Shown: one piece after another, positions 8,319-17,773 of the stretch
How the letters are laid out: each line of letters starts with the position of its first letter
Position numbering within the stretch: position 1 is the stretch's first letter
Assembly (NCBI GenBank): GCA_027577415.1
Contig: JANBQS010000157.1
Location: forward strand, 1 to 30,072
Reading direction: 5' to 3'
Source: Coemansia sp. RSA 922
Lineage: Eukaryota; Kickxellomycota; Kickxellomycetes; Kickxellales; Kickxellaceae
DNA length: 30,072 bases
Notes under the pieces: generated by a model
The model's database searches: none
Told to the model about the DNA's origin: nothing
The model's input: only the letters and a program-made list of their open reading frames with translations
Position numbers and translations under genes: made by a program

Positions 8319-9941
8319 TTACAGTTTAGAAGTATCAAATATATCTGCACGTAGCTGCCATATCCACATAGACAATGCAGGTTTCCTAACTACATCAGCT
8401 CTCACAAGAACCAAGTCCTGACAATGATCAACGACAGCCCGCTTGATACTCCACTTCTCGTCGACTAAGCGAGACCTCAGTTCAAACATGAGCTGGGGCA
8501 AGAGTTCCGCTGGCACAGCAGTCAGCAACTCTGCAGCGACCAGCAACAACTCGCGTCTTCTCACCGCGTAAATCTCCCCCCGCATACCACCACTGCCAGT
8601 ATAATGGTCGGCTCTACGAAGCAATACGAGAACTCGGTCCCAGGCCGCATGGCCAGGTATAGCGCGTACAGCAGCAGTATAGGAGATACGTAGGAGGTCA
8701 GCGGAGATACCCTGGTCTGGATACATATCCAAGACAAGGTCTGAGTACCATGGCGCAATCTCCACAGCGATATGTCGGGTATCCGATTCGAGAACAGCCA
8801 GGATCAATGCATGTGCAGACTCGAACCACATGGGACCCGGGTACACCAACACATCACTACCCACGTACCTCGCAGCCAGTGCCACTAACCGGGACAGCAA
8901 AGGGGCAGAGAGTTTTGGTACCGAGTGTTCGAAGAAATCAAGGTAGAACAAGACTACGCCTGCCCTTACCATGCCCACATCGCCCGGCGCGGAAAACAGG
9001 CATGGCTGGCAAGCAAACAACGCGTCCACATGCGACCCGTCAGTGTAGCTTATAGCCAAGGAGCATGCCGAGCGGAATGCGTCGGGCGGCGAGTCGCGTC
9101 CAAACTCGTGCAGTATGGAAGGATACAAGACAGCTAGCGAGTCAGTGACCACAGGCCACAGGTCGTCGAGCGAAGGGTCGCGGCTCCCTGAGAAGTACCG
9201 CTGGAGTATGCTCTCGAGGACACGCAGCATAGCCAGCGTACCCACAAAGCCATTGCCCAGCAGCAGCTGTGAGATTGCCCGGCCATGGATCACATAGACT
9301 ACACGCCGAGCATCAGCGAAGGATGTAGTCCGCGCGTGAATAATCTCAGTGAGCAGATCACAAGCCTTATCAAGATCCAATACACCCGGCTCCCCAAACA
9401 CAGCGCCAGCTAGTGCATTGAGTACTGAGCCGTCTCGCCCAGCCAGCAGCTCAGCGATTTTTCTGTATCCGAGCTGAGCTGCCACCTCGACATACACGCC
9501 AACTGCCTCGGGCGTTGTAGTACAGGCCTTATGTGCCAGGTCGGCAAAGACCGGGACAGCGCGAGACGACACATTATCCAGCGCTACAGCCAAGCCGCCG
9601 ACAAACGCCAAGGCAGGGACGCATGCTTGGCCCCGAGTATCGTCTGCTGCGCGTAGCATCGCCTGCACTGCCAGAGTGTCTGGCGCCGAGCCTGGCATGA
9701 GCCGGGTCGCTGCCCAGTGCGCAGCGCTGTCGACGATATTGCGCGGCATGAGCGCGTCCTGCTGCTGTGCGGCCAGCGCCCGTCGTACTCGCGTAGTACC
9801 AATGTACTGGCCTAAATGCATTACGGCATGAAGGGACTCTGCCGGCTGCCAGTGCTCAAAAAGGTCTCTGGCGACCTCGGCTACAATGTTGATAGCAGTG
9901 CCCGTGGCCAAGATGCGCGCACTAGCTCTGTACTCATTCAT
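8319..9941 (-). CDS. Helical protein ending in SKL, Pex8-like candidate
   Basis: A 540-aa intronless protein, rich in alanine and leucine and apparently helical throughout, with no signal peptide or clear membrane segment. The last residues are DTSKL; SKL is the canonical type 1 peroxisomal targeting signal. Large, helical, poorly conserved fungal proteins with C-terminal SKL and 480-590 residues include the peroxin Pex8, which acts inside peroxisomes in matrix protein import. That assignment rests on size, composition and signal, not on a motif. Another peroxisomal helical-repeat protein is the alternative. The gene is much GC-richer than its neighbours. It converges on B7 with 8 bases between stops. 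A TATATATATA stretch lies about 20 bases before the start. Confidence 0.85.
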   Translation of the reverse strand: MNEYRASARILATGTAINIVAEVARDLFEHWQPAESLHAVMHLGQYIGTTRVRRALAAQQQDALMPRNIVDSAAHWAATRLMPGSAPDTLAVQAMLRAADDTRGQACVPALAFVGGLAVALDNVSSRAVPVFADLAHKACTTTPEAVGVYVEVAAQLGYRKIAELLAGRDGSVLNALAGAVFGEPGVLDLDKACDLLTEIIHARTTSFADARRVVYVIHGRAISQLLLGNGFVGTLAMLRVLESILQRYFSGSRDPSLDDLWPVVTDSLAVLYPSILHEFGRDSPPDAFRSACSLAISYTDGSHVDALFACQPCLFSAPGDVGMVRAGVVLFYLDFFEHSVPKLSAPLLSRLVALAARYVGSDVLVYPGPMWFESAHALILAVLESDTRHIAVEIAPWYSDLVLDMYPDQGISADLLRISYTAAVRAIPGHAAWDRVLVLLRRADHYTGSGGMRGEIYAVRRRELLLVAAELLTAVPAELLPQLMFELRSRLVDEKWSIKRAVVDHCQDLVLVRADVVRKPALSMWIWQLRADIFDTSKL

Positions 9942-10031
9942 CAGTTAATAATACAAAAAATATATATATAAAAGTTTGGAATTTACAAGAGAAGAAAAAA
10001 AAAAAAGATAACAAAAATGCATGTGACAGAA

Positions 10032-11114
10032 TCACACAAGCCGCTTGATGCGCGCATACATGACAGCCAAGAGAAAGGCGGCGACCAGGCAGCCCATGAT
10101 GCCGAGCCAAGCGGTGTTAGTTTCGTTAATCCCTTTCTCCTTGTCGTGCTTCCAAGGCACGCCGATGTTCATTCCGAACAGCCCCGCCGCGTACTGCATT
10201 GGCAGCAGCACGGCCGCCAGCAGCAGCCAGCGGCTCGACACGGCCGCCAGCCGCTCCGACGCTCGGCTCTGCCCCACGGCCAACTGAGCCGCGTAGTGCG
10301 CATGGGCCCTGGCCAGCGCCGCCTCGCAGTGCGCACATGACGACAGCAGGCCCTTGAGCCGCGAGCCGCCGCCCATTGCCTTTCTCTGCTGCAGCTCCCG
10401 CCACGCGCACAGCACCGAGCGGCGGGCGCTGCCAATGCGGCTCAGCATGGCGGCTCCCCCGCCCGTGTACGCGCCCAGCGACTGCTGCTCAATCGCCGAC
10501 ACCTCGGCCTCCACCGCCCGCAGCGCCTGCGCAGCCGCCTCCGTCGCCGAGTCGACCAGCGCCCAGATGACGTCAGCAATGCGCGAGTCGGGCGTCAGCC
10601 GCCGCACCACGCCCGTCGCCACAGCGCCCATTGCGTAGTCGACAGAGACAAGCGTCTGCCCGCTCATCGCCGCTCTTACTCGCGCATACGTCAGCACCAC
10701 GCGCCCACGCCGATCCTCCAGCCCATCGCCCCCAGCGTCCTCGCAGAGCACCTCCACGGGCACCTTTGCTGCTGCTGCCAGCTCCGAGACCTCCTCCGCT
10801 GTGGGGTCTGCTATGTGGACCCAGATCCAATCGCCCTTGGCAGTCAGTGCGTCTTGCACGCTGTCAGCACGCCGTAGTCCGGTGGGTGGCGAATAGGCCG
10901 TCAGTCGTCCCCAGTCAATGTTTTCGGACATGTCAACTGACACCAAAGCTCCAGTCAGCGAAACCTCTTCGAGCGCACTGCGGTCCCAGTCAACGCACTT
11001 ACTGGGCTGACTGCCTACTAGCGTTTTTGCTAATAGCTTTGCTATAGCTTCATCCTTTGTTAATGCCTTTCCGATAATTCTCTCTAAATAACTGACCAAC
11101 GTTTGCTCTTCCAT
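10032..11114 (-). CDS. CorA/Alr-type magnesium (divalent cation) transporter
   Basis: A 360-aa member of the CorA metal ion transporter superfamily, which moves Mg2+ or related divalent ions across membranes. The signature is LFGMNIGVPW, with the GMN motif at residues 314-316 at the end of the first membrane helix (about 293-313). A second helix follows at about 334-354, and a short charged tail (RIKRLV) closes the protein. The GMN-x-x-VPW context is like fungal Alr1/Mnr2 proteins rather than bacterial YGMNF. The cytosolic N-terminal part is shorter than in Alr1 and has the long helices expected before the pore. The gene is strongly GC-rich and intronless. It is divergent from the small gene at 11400. 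Vacuolar, plasma-membrane or mitochondrial placement cannot be told. Confidence 0.88.
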   Translation of the reverse strand: MEEQTLVSYLERIIGKALTKDEAIAKLLAKTLVGSQPSKCVDWDRSALEEVSLTGALVSVDMSENIDWGRLTAYSPPTGLRRADSVQDALTAKGDWIWVHIADPTAEEVSELAAAAKVPVEVLCEDAGGDGLEDRRGRVVLTYARVRAAMSGQTLVSVDYAMGAVATGVVRRLTPDSRIADVIWALVDSATEAAAQALRAVEAEVSAIEQQSLGAYTGGGAAMLSRIGSARRSVLCAWRELQQRKAMGGGSRLKGLLSSCAHCEAALARAHAHYAAQLAVGQSRASERLAAVSSRWLLLAAVLLPMQYAAGLFGMNIGVPWKHDKEKGINETNTAWLGIMGCLVAAFLLAVMYARIKRLV

Positions 11115-11399
11115 TCAAACTGTAGTGTTGAATTTCTTTATAAAAAGACAAAAAAACTGTGAATTTATGTTGAATTCATGATACAAAAAAAAGACGGAAG
11201 AGAAAAAAGACGTGGTGATTGGCTCATGTGATGAAAGGAAATGGGGAAGGCCACATGTCCACATCTTTCTTTTTTTCCCTTGGCATGTGCTTTTTTATCC
11301 TTCAGTTTCGTTCATATAAAACGCAAGCACCCTTGCTCGCTCACTTCCCAAATAATTTCTATTCCAAATCCTCTTACATTTTTTTTTCCATTTATTCTA
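11115..11399. promoter_or_regulatory. Shared divergent promoter of CorA gene and S1
   Basis: 285 bases separate the two start codons. On the plus side TATAAAAC lies at 11315-11322, 85 bases before the S1 ATG. On the minus side a TATAAAG lies near 11137, close to the transporter start. A GTGATTGGCTCATGTGATG stretch sits in the middle. Confidence 0.55.
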
Positions 11400-11783
11400 A
11401 TGTCTTCTTTTGGCAGTAGCGACGAAGGGTATATAGTCATTAATGACTATAACGATAAAGGCACACAACTAATCAGGGCAAAATGCACACTACCAACTAG
11501 CATATTTGTACTCAAGCATATGGTCGATAAGCTCCATACTCCATGCACTTTTTATGACATGAATAAGGAGCTGTTGAACGTAGAAACTGATGGCGAAATA
11601 ATTCTTAACAAATATACCCAAGTTAATGGCGCGGGATATCTATTATACGTTGATATTGATAATGGTGATAATTCAGAGCCACCAGCTGGCTCCGAGATAG
11701 TTATGTTGGGTAGTAAAGCTCTGAGGTTAATAAAATCTCATGATTTGCGTCCACATGTTATAAAATCTCTTTGGAAGTCTTAA
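11400..11783 (+). CDS. Single small protein S1 (unknown function)
   Basis: A 127-aa intronless protein. I start it at the ATG at 11400 because the longer frame to 11241 crosses the TATA box at 11315. No signal peptide or membrane segment follows that start. It opens with strand YIVINDYND, then a second strand and a helix (SIFVLKHMVDKL), CTFYDMN, and a strand GYLLYVDID. The outline (hairpin, helix, strands) is like the other small proteins of the array, but I see no shared motif that would place it in family A, B or C. Function unknown. Confidence 0.72.
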   Translation: MSSFGSSDEGYIVINDYNDKGTQLIRAKCTLPTSIFVLKHMVDKLHTPCTFYDMNKELLNVETDGEIILNKYTQVNGAGYLLYVDIDNGDNSEPPAGSEIVMLGSKALRLIKSHDLRPHVIKSLWKS

Positions 11784-12380
11784 ACCCCAACCTCTAGAGA
11801 TAAATATTATTAGACAATATTTTATTTTATATTTACACCAATACACCCAATTTTATTTTGTCAACTTTAGGCTACTAGAAAAAGGTAAACCTGTATCAAA
11901 CCCTGCTAGTAGGTTGTACCAGAGCCATTCTTCCAGAATAACACATTTTTTGTGTCGGATTTTTTGAGGGAAGAAACCTCAACTAGAGAAGAACCAGGTC
12001 ATTGCTTGGACGTAGCCACTGACAATAAAAAATAGAACAACAGTACTATATATAGTTTTTCTAGTAATATTACCTTTTACGTGTAATTACCTTGATTAAA
12101 TCTTATCAAATCCCACCATCTTTAGCTAAATAAACAAACACCCTGAGAAGGAGGTCATTAGTACAATGTGTAAATGTGCTCTTATCGATGAGTGATTTAA
12201 TCCCACTTATGTAATTCTACGACAATGTTACAAAATGCTTGCAATCATAGGATAATCGTCATTTCGTTTTATCAAAGAGAATCACGAGTACAAACAAAAG
12301 AAAAAAATCCATACACATGATTAACAAAAAAAACCACATGCATCCATTGACTGCAGCCAAAGCCATGTTGTTTTTCACTC
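11784..12380. other. AT-rich intergenic stretch, no gene seen
   Basis: No convincing gene or repeat. The frame on the minus strand at 12272-12475 spans the promoter of the 12515 gene and is not supported. Confidence 0.45.
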
Positions 12381-12411
12381 CAGTCAAGCACATATGTCAC
12401 AGCTATAAAAG
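12381..12411 (+). promoter_or_regulatory. Promoter of S2: CAGTCAA motif plus TATA box
   Basis: CAGTCAAGCA at 12381-12390 is followed 14 bases later by TATAAAAG at 12404-12411, 104-111 bases before the ATG. This is the same arrangement as in family C promoters. Confidence 0.65.
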
Positions 12412-12514
12412 TGTGTGGAAGAAGCACTAGTCCTTCCACACCATTTTCTTCAACATCACACACACTCTTATTCAAATCTGTTTGTTTTCTTCTTCTTTTT
12501 AAACCAAGCCAAAT

Positions 12515-12847
12515 ATGAGTCTATCCACTACCGAGCAAAAGAACAAGGGCAAGCTCCGTATTTTTATTTACTCTGTTGATGGTCATCTCTGGGACGAATT
12601 CAACCTCCATATTAATGGTAGACCAAGTGTAGAAACTATACAAAAGGTTGCTGAAACTCAGTTTGAAGAAAAAATGGGAACACCTTTCTATATTGACCTC
12701 ATGCATAATTCAATCGAACTACCTACTAATAAGAAGTTGGCTAATACCCATCTGGATTCAGCTTCATGGTGGGAGGAATCATGGAATGACCAAATTTCCA
12801 TGTACACTGTGTATGGAAGACTGAGACCTATCAAGAGTCAACTTTAA
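12515..12847 (+). CDS. Single small protein S2 (unknown function)
   Basis: A 110-aa intronless protein of unknown function with no export signal. Outline: strand LRIFIYSVDG (residues 14-23), a second strand EFNLHI, a helix (SVETIQKVAETQFEEK), strand FYIDLMHN, an IELP segment, a tryptophan pair (ASWW) and a terminal strand MYTVYGRL. The N-terminal order is the one most reminiscent of the ubiquitin-like header of Crinkler proteins (strand, turn, strand, TV/SV helix), but the diagnostic downstream residues are not seen. Its promoter carries the motif found in family C, which argues that it belongs to the same regulated set. Confidence 0.75.
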   Translation: MSLSTTEQKNKGKLRIFIYSVDGHLWDEFNLHINGRPSVETIQKVAETQFEEKMGTPFYIDLMHNSIELPTNKKLANTHLDSASWWEESWNDQISMYTVYGRLRPIKSQL

Positions 12848-13019
12848 GTACCACAAAGTACTATTTCCATTTATTTTATTTATTGTCCGTATTTACCATC
12901 GATGCTTTTATTTTTTTCGAAACCACACACAAGAACTCGTTCAAGCAAAAGTCGTTATTCTTATGATTTCTTTTATATTCACTTGAATAGTTTTTTTTAC
13001 GAGGTTTGTTTTCTTGTTT

Positions 13020-13154
13020 TCTTTTTAATGCAATCGCAATTTATCAACCTATCAAGTTGGACACGTGGGCTATAAAAGCTCGCTCCTTTTTGGTGTTCTT
13101 TATTCCCAATTCCAAAAAAGGAAATCTAAAGAAAAGCAAGAAAGAACCATGCTG
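13020..13154 (+). repeat. Outer part of C1 upstream block
   Basis: This stretch matches 19150-19212 and then 20196-20250 upstream of C5; in that copy other elements sit in between. Shared pieces include GGGCT(A/T)TAAAA and AAATCTAAAGAAAAGCAAG. The upstream blocks of C1 and C5 were therefore duplicated before the mobile elements arrived. Confidence 0.6.
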
Positions 13155-13189
13155 GAATTTTTTTTTTTTTTTTTTTTTTTTTCTTGACA
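13155..13189. repeat. Target-site duplication, left half, with T25 run
   Basis: GAA, a run of 25 T and CTTGACA. The right half at 13403-13420 is GAA, 8 T and CTTGACA. The T run here has probably expanded by slippage. Confidence 0.75.
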
Positions 13190-13402
13190 GTTGCGGTAGG
13201 AAGAGCAAAGTGGCGGGCAAGGGACTGTGGTCCATCAACACAAGATACTCTTAGTAGTTTCGGCGGCGAAAGCCAAAGCATGTGGTTGTGGCTGTAGGTA
13301 GTAATTTTTATTATTCTCTATTGTTAAGGCACTGGGTAGGTCTCAGTGCCAGTGACCTCAGTTCGTGCCCATACAGGGCTCCAATACAACGACTCAATCA
13401 TC
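13190..13402 (+). mobile_element. 5'-truncated non-LTR-type element, copy 2
   Basis: A 213-bp insert starting inside the element frame (residues CGRKSKV...GLWSIN, RYS-stop) and ending in the element's 3' terminus ACTCAATCATC at 13402. It is shorter than copy 3 and longer than copy 1, with the same 3' end. Flanking duplications of GAA-T(n)-CTTGACA confirm insertion. The TTTATTTA tract seen in copies 1 and 3 is degenerate here. Confidence 0.85.
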
Positions 13403-13420
13403 GAATTTTTTTTCTTGACA
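13403..13420. repeat. Target-site duplication, right half
   Basis: GAA-T8-CTTGACA, matching 13155-13189 except for the length of the T run. Confidence 0.75.
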
Positions 13421-13811
13421 ATAATGGTAAAGTTTGCCTCTCCCCCCTTTTTCGACAATCTGGAAAAAAGGACAACTTTGAAAGCTATTTTTCAGCACAA
13501 AAAATAGCAGAAGAATCTATTTTTGTTTTTTTTCTCCCCAACCGAAAGCATACAAAGCACATGTGCAGTTTTTCAAAGAAAGTCGACGAACACGGATGCA
13601 AAACAGAGCTCAAGCGCGCCTTTTCTGCTTCAACAAAGGCAAGCACTTCCTTTGGGACGCTCTTTTCCAAAAGAAAATTGCACAATGTATGACGTGATTT
13701 TGCTTATTGTGAGGCAACCAAAGGGGAAAAAATCCGTTTGTACGTCTTTTTTTTTACTATTTTCTGACGTATTTGACACGTATTCCTCCCCAACAAAAAA
13801 ATGCTAGCTCA
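13421..13811 (+). repeat. Family C upstream block of C1
   Basis: About 400 bases collinear with 20250-20660 (before C5) and, more diverged, with 14940-15220 (before C2). Shared marks include CCCCAACCGAAAGCATACAA, GGCAAGCACTTCCTTTGGGA and a CCAAA(A/G)GAAAATTG(C/T)ACAATG stretch. Open frames across it on both strands are by-products; none is conserved as protein between copies. Confidence 0.7.
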
Positions 13812-13895
13812 CAGTCAACGGGTTGAGACTGCATTTCCGTATGCTAGAGCTTGAAAATAATTCCTTCAGTCAGTGGGGCTGCCCGACTATAAAAA
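13812..13895 (+). promoter_or_regulatory. Promoter cassette of C1
   Basis: Distal motif CAGTCAACGGG at 13812-13822, proximal CAGTCAGTGGGG at 13867-13878, then GCCCGACTATAAAAA with the TATA box at 13888. The TATA box is 113 bases before the ATG. The same two-motif layout precedes C3, C4 and C5. Confidence 0.75.
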
Positions 13896-14000
13896 TACGA
13901 GCCCACCGGAAGCGAGAATAATTTTTTTGTTTCTCTATCTCATTCCCAATAAAATATCTAGCTTTCATAATATATTTCACAACATATCTAAACACCATCC

Positions 14001-14312
14001 ATGACTGAGATAGCACACGAGATTCAGGTTGTTGTTGTTGACAAAAATAGAAGAGAGAGGCGAAACAGTTACGTCTTTGTTAGCCCAAAAGAATGCACAG
14101 CAAAGGATTTGACTGAAACAGTTAATAAGGTGATTAAAACCTGCAAATGGAATGTTACAAGCCTTGTGGACAAGGTTCACTATGATAAGGAGAAGTGTAT
14201 AAAAGGGGAGGACCCAATTGCGACAGCCTTTGAGAAAGACGAGGCACAGCTAGTCCCGGGCCATTTGACAAGACGTATATTATATGGCCTGGTGGAAGAA
14301 ATTAAAGACTAG
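14001..14312 (+). CDS. Small family C protein C1 (unknown function)
   Basis: A 103-aa intronless, lysine/arginine-rich protein without export signals. Order: strand HEIQVVVVD (residues 6-14), a basic turn (KNRRERR), strand SYVFVS, helix (AKDLTETVNKVIKTCKW) ending in the family C-x-W-N motif at 48-51, then VHYDKEKCIKGEDPIATAF and a terminal strand RRILYGLV. The D-C/K-C-x-x-G-x-(N/D)-PI motif is shared with C2-C4. A 186-base stretch (14049-14234) is identical to C4, yet the segment at residues 79-89 differs at six of eleven residues. Function unknown. Confidence 0.85.
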   Translation: MTEIAHEIQVVVVDKNRRERRNSYVFVSPKECTAKDLTETVNKVIKTCKWNVTSLVDKVHYDKEKCIKGEDPIATAFEKDEAQLVPGHLTRRILYGLVEEIKD

Positions 14313-14939
14313 TAGCTACATTCAAGAACCTATCCTACTGGTCGACTATGCATGCCAGAGACATTTATACTGGCCGCTAGTTTTTGTAGTTAGCTGCAAC
14401 CAGAACCAGACACATTTCTTGTCCCGCCATGTTCTTATAAAGTAGTTGTTCTATATTACCTTACTTTATATGACTAAATTTATTTGAATTAGTAGTCTTA
14501 TAAGGATACAATAGAGCACATGTTGACAGCCACATCTTAGTTAAGCCATGAAAGAGCCAGAAAGCACTGGCTGGTTGGCAAATAGAAAAAGGTCAGTCAA
14601 CATTAGCACATGCACTAACTAATACCCCCATTCCTCGCAATGTGCACCTTTTCGCTACCTTAGCATATTGTTTAACGCGGGCGAATGTTCTCTTTGTGCA
14701 TACCCACTTCTGTTAAAGAGTGGTAAGAAGCGAAAGGTGTTTCCAGAAATATAACCAAGTTGATTCATCAGCCATAGCAGATTACCAGCGGCTAGTCGGC
14801 ATGATTGTGTCAAGCCAAACACGTGGGCTTTCCACGATGCTCATTTGTGTCCATTTCGCCTTATTCCAACTACCAATAAAGGGTTCGAGAAACAACGAAA
14901 AGCGCTTGTTGAATTTGACAAGAAGCTAGGCTAGCCCCT
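14313..14939. other. Intergenic stretch after C1
   Basis: The first 80 bases match the 3' flank of C4 (about 18269-18390), which has an extra piece of about 57 bases. Beyond that no gene is seen. The small frame at 14720-14929 lacks support. Confidence 0.45.
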
Positions 14940-15350
14940 TTTACATGCCATCAGAAAAGAACAAAGAAAATGCAAAATCCATTTGTCAGCAAAAAGTGCT
15001 GAAGAACAACAATACAAAGAATTTCTATTTTTGTACTCTTTCTCCCCAACGAAAAACATAGAAAGCACAATTTTCAAAGCAAGTCGACGAGCAAGGAAAA
15101 GGTAGGGCTTGCGTGAGCATTTCGGATTCAACAACCATGGCCAGCACTTTTCTTTGGGCGCCTTGTTCAAAGGACAATTGTACAATGTCAGATGCAGTTA
15201 TTCGTCTTTGAAAGTGGCCTGTAAAAAGGAGCTTCCGTTTCTGAACATGCCTCCATCTATTTTTTTACTACAGAAATCGGTGTGGTCTGCCAACAAACCA
15301 ACGAATTGTTTGCTAGCTCTCAGTCAATGGGGGCAACTGGACTATAAAAA
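14940..15350 (+). promoter_or_regulatory. Upstream block and promoter of C2
   Basis: The block shares CCCCAAC(C)GAAAA(C/G)CATA and the GGACAATTGTACAATG stretch with C1 and C5. One motif, CAGTCAATGGGGG, lies at 15321-15333, followed by GGACTATAAAAA with TATA at 15343-15350, 96 bases before the ATG. I found no distal second motif for this gene. Confidence 0.68.
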
Positions 15351-15438
15351 GGCAGCGAGTTGGAGGAATGGACAATCGCTACTCTATCTCATCCCAACTA
15401 TTCTTTTTTGGCTAGCATAGAACCCTTGAAAACTTACC

Positions 15439-15786
15439 ATGTCATTGCCTTTACCACCGATAGAAGAGAGAGTCCCTGGTGTAAATTACAAGATCAAGGT
15501 TGAATACCGCGTTGTGACACCATCTCACGAAAATAGACGTACAAGCATAGAATACGTCCGTGAGGGTGGAGAAACTGTTGCAGTTTTTGTGAAAAGAGTT
15601 CAAAATACCAGTGAAAGGTGCGCGTGGAATATATTCTCAAAAGTGACAAGTGCCCACCTTACCCATGCAGATTGTCTTTCGGGAGCTAATCCTATTGCAA
15701 ATACTTTTGACGCAGAGCAGGCTGTAGAGAATAATGGGGGTGTACCTGTTGTTTATTTGAGGAGTGAGTGGCGTAAAGAGGAGTAA
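15439..15786 (+). CDS. Small family C protein C2 (unknown function)
   Basis: A 115-aa intronless protein, closest to C3: both have VPGVxY, an IEYVxEGGETVAxF segment, NTSExCxWN (residues 55-63) and a DCxxGxNPI motif. The N-terminal strand (YKIKVEYRVV) and basic turn are as in C1. The C-terminal strand is VPVVYL, followed by a charged tail. It has the longest N-terminal extension (SLPLPPIEER). No signal peptide or membrane segment. Function unknown. Confidence 0.83.
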   Translation: MSLPLPPIEERVPGVNYKIKVEYRVVTPSHENRRTSIEYVREGGETVAVFVKRVQNTSERCAWNIFSKVTSAHLTHADCLSGANPIANTFDAEQAVENNGGVPVVYLRSEWRKEE

Positions 15787-16440
15787 TGATTAAACATAAA
15801 TGTTTTGCAATCATAGCTGATAGCATGAGATAAGACGCTGAAAAAGTACTGCATCATATGACGCCCCAGACATATGTCACACATAAAGCATCCATCTCCA
15901 TCTGCTTTTGGTCTTGCATCACCCGCTATAGTCGCACAGGGGTTTCAGACGTGGTTCCCTAGGCTCGCTGTTATCAAAAGTAGCCGTTCTATAGCTCACT
16001 ACTCTATCAGACTAGGTATTTTAGCATTGGTAGTTTGAAATAGACACAATATAGAACACGTTTACATTAACAACCTCCGTTAATCCGTGAAAGTAAAAGT
16101 AAAAGCTGCTAATTAGATTGTAAAGGATTGGTACATGCTAATTCATAATTAACTTGAATTATGTCCAACTGTCTGCTTGCACTCTACGCTCCATCCTTTT
16201 GAGCATCTTTTCCTTGCACTGTCTCAAGAGAGAAAGTGGAGACTTCTACACTTGTTCTATTATTAGCTTGGGTAGAATTCCAGCACTGCCCAGTGGGAGA
16301 GAAAAGCACAGCATGTCTCGATTTGGGCAAAATCGAAGCCAAAAGTGAGCACTTGCGCCTTTTAGTTGTTTCCCTTTTTGGAAAGGCAGTCAGCGGAACA
16401 TCGGCGTGAAATCAGATGGATTTGGCAAGAGAGTGCAAGA
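15787..16440. other. Intergenic stretch, no gene seen
   Basis: No convincing gene, RNA or repeat. A CATATGTCACA stretch at about 15870 also occurs near 12390, but this is too short to interpret. Confidence 0.4.
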
Positions 16441-16827
16441 GCGTCCATTGAAAGCATTGAATTTGTGACTTGCCTCCTTTGAATGTCTCTTTTGAAATTT
16501 GCAGCAAAAGAATATGTTCTTAGGAGTGCTCTAGCAAATCAGCAAGATGCTCAGCTTTTAGAGTCCTTTTTGGCACTGATTTTCAAAGAACACGTGGCCA
16601 AAGAAGACTGCAATCGTTATTGCTGTTCAGTTGATTGCATGCTTGCTTCCCATTTTTTGGTCCAGTTTTTTTTTTTCGAGACTTTGCCCTCTTGACGAAG
16701 ACATTGTTGTGCTCTCCACCAATCACCAAGGCTCGTGTTGCTCACAGTCAACGGCTGATGACTTTATGTTCTAAAGTGAAAACATGAAGGGGTCCTCCAG
16801 TCAACGGGAGCTACCCGACTATAAAAT
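16441..16827 (+). promoter_or_regulatory. Upstream block and promoter of C3
   Basis: Distal CAGTCAACGG at 16745-16754, proximal CAGTCAACGGG at 16798-16808, TATAAAAT at 16820-16827, 107 bases before the ATG. The stretch before it (GAGACTTTG, CCAATCACCAAGGC) is shared with the C4 leader at 17690-17760. From 16791 on the sequence is nearly identical to 17818 onward. Confidence 0.75.
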
Positions 16828-16926
16828 AAGAGCACACTAGAGGCAGGAATAATCTGTTTCTCCATCTCATTCCAACTATTCACTTGTCTTACATAGAATA
16901 ATTAACAGTTTACCAAATTGCTAACG

Positions 16927-17247
16927 ATGACCGCGACTAAATACAAAGTTCCTGGTGTGGCTTACAATGTCAAGGTTAGATGCCGCTTTGTTAGTGGCTC
17001 GCAGAAGAGAAAAATTGAGGGCATAGAATATGTCCAAGAGGGTGGTGAAACTGTCGCTAAGTTTATAGGAAAAGCTGAGAACACAAGTGAAAAGTGTATG
17101 TGGAATTTGTTTAAGGAAGTTAAAAGTGTTCACTTTACAGAGGCTGATTGTGTTGATGGAAAAAATCCTATCACAGAGAGTGTCATCCCTAATCAGGCCA
17201 CAGAGAAAGATGGAGATGTACCTATTCTTTACTTGCTGGTTAATTAG
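16927..17247 (+). CDS. Small family C protein C3 (unknown function)
   Basis: A 106-aa intronless family C protein. The start is the ATG at 16927; three more codons are open upstream but begin at TTG. Marks: VPGVAYNVKV strand, a basic turn (SQKRK), EYVQEGGETVAKF, NTSEKCMWN, then HFTEADCVDGKNPI and the strand VPILYLLV. It pairs with C2 in the N-terminal half. Its promoter and 3' flank pair with C4, whose coding region is of the C1 type. No export signal. Function unknown. Confidence 0.83.
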   Translation: MTATKYKVPGVAYNVKVRCRFVSGSQKRKIEGIEYVQEGGETVAKFIGKAENTSEKCMWNLFKEVKSVHFTEADCVDGKNPITESVIPNQATEKDGDVPILYLLVN

Positions 17248-17319
17248 CAAGTCTAGCCTCAATGATCAGACCAGGGAGTTGTACTGCCATAGCTGGCTGC
17301 AGTTGCACAGGTGATTTGA

Positions 17320-17773
17320 ACATGTTCCTCTGCCCTCATGCTCTTGAAAGCAGCAGCTCTATTTCTTCATAATATAGCACAGGTTAGTAGCATATATCTT
17401 TATTTAACCATGAAAGAACAAGCACAAGCTGGTAGGCTGGCTGGAAGAAAAATAATTTCCATATATCAGTCTAAGGCTGCATCCCTCAGTAGCGTTTGTC
17501 TCTTCTTCTCCCAGGAATATTGCTCAAAGTAAAAAAGGAAAACTCGTGAGAAAAGAATAGTTCTTTTTAGATGCAACTGTTCAAAGCACAATTGGGCACA
17601 AAAAGAAAAATAAAGACATCCTTTTCCGCCCCCCCCCCACATGCCTTTCCAACTAGCCAGTTTCCTTTTTGGGGACTGTTTTTTTTTTGAGACTTTGTCC
17701 TTGAGAAGAAAAAGTAAAGAAAAAAACGAATTGGTGCATTTACTACCAATCACCAAGGCACATGCTAGTGTTC
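17320..17773 (+). repeat. Tandem unit: C3 3' flank and C4 upstream block
   Basis: From about 17315 to 17660 this is nearly identical to 18412-18806 after C4 (for example ATGTTCCTCTGCCCTCA, then GGCTGGAAGAAAAATAATTTC and a run of C). The spacing between repeat units is about 1.03 kb, as between the C3 and C4 TATA boxes. The copy after C4 has an extra hairpin insertion and is cut by a mobile element. Confidence 0.75.

Noticed and set aside
13421..13807. Several overlapping frames in the C1 upstream block, and likewise at 20082-20623
   Set aside because: The blocks are conserved as DNA, but frames and reading phase are not conserved between the C1, C2 and C5 copies.
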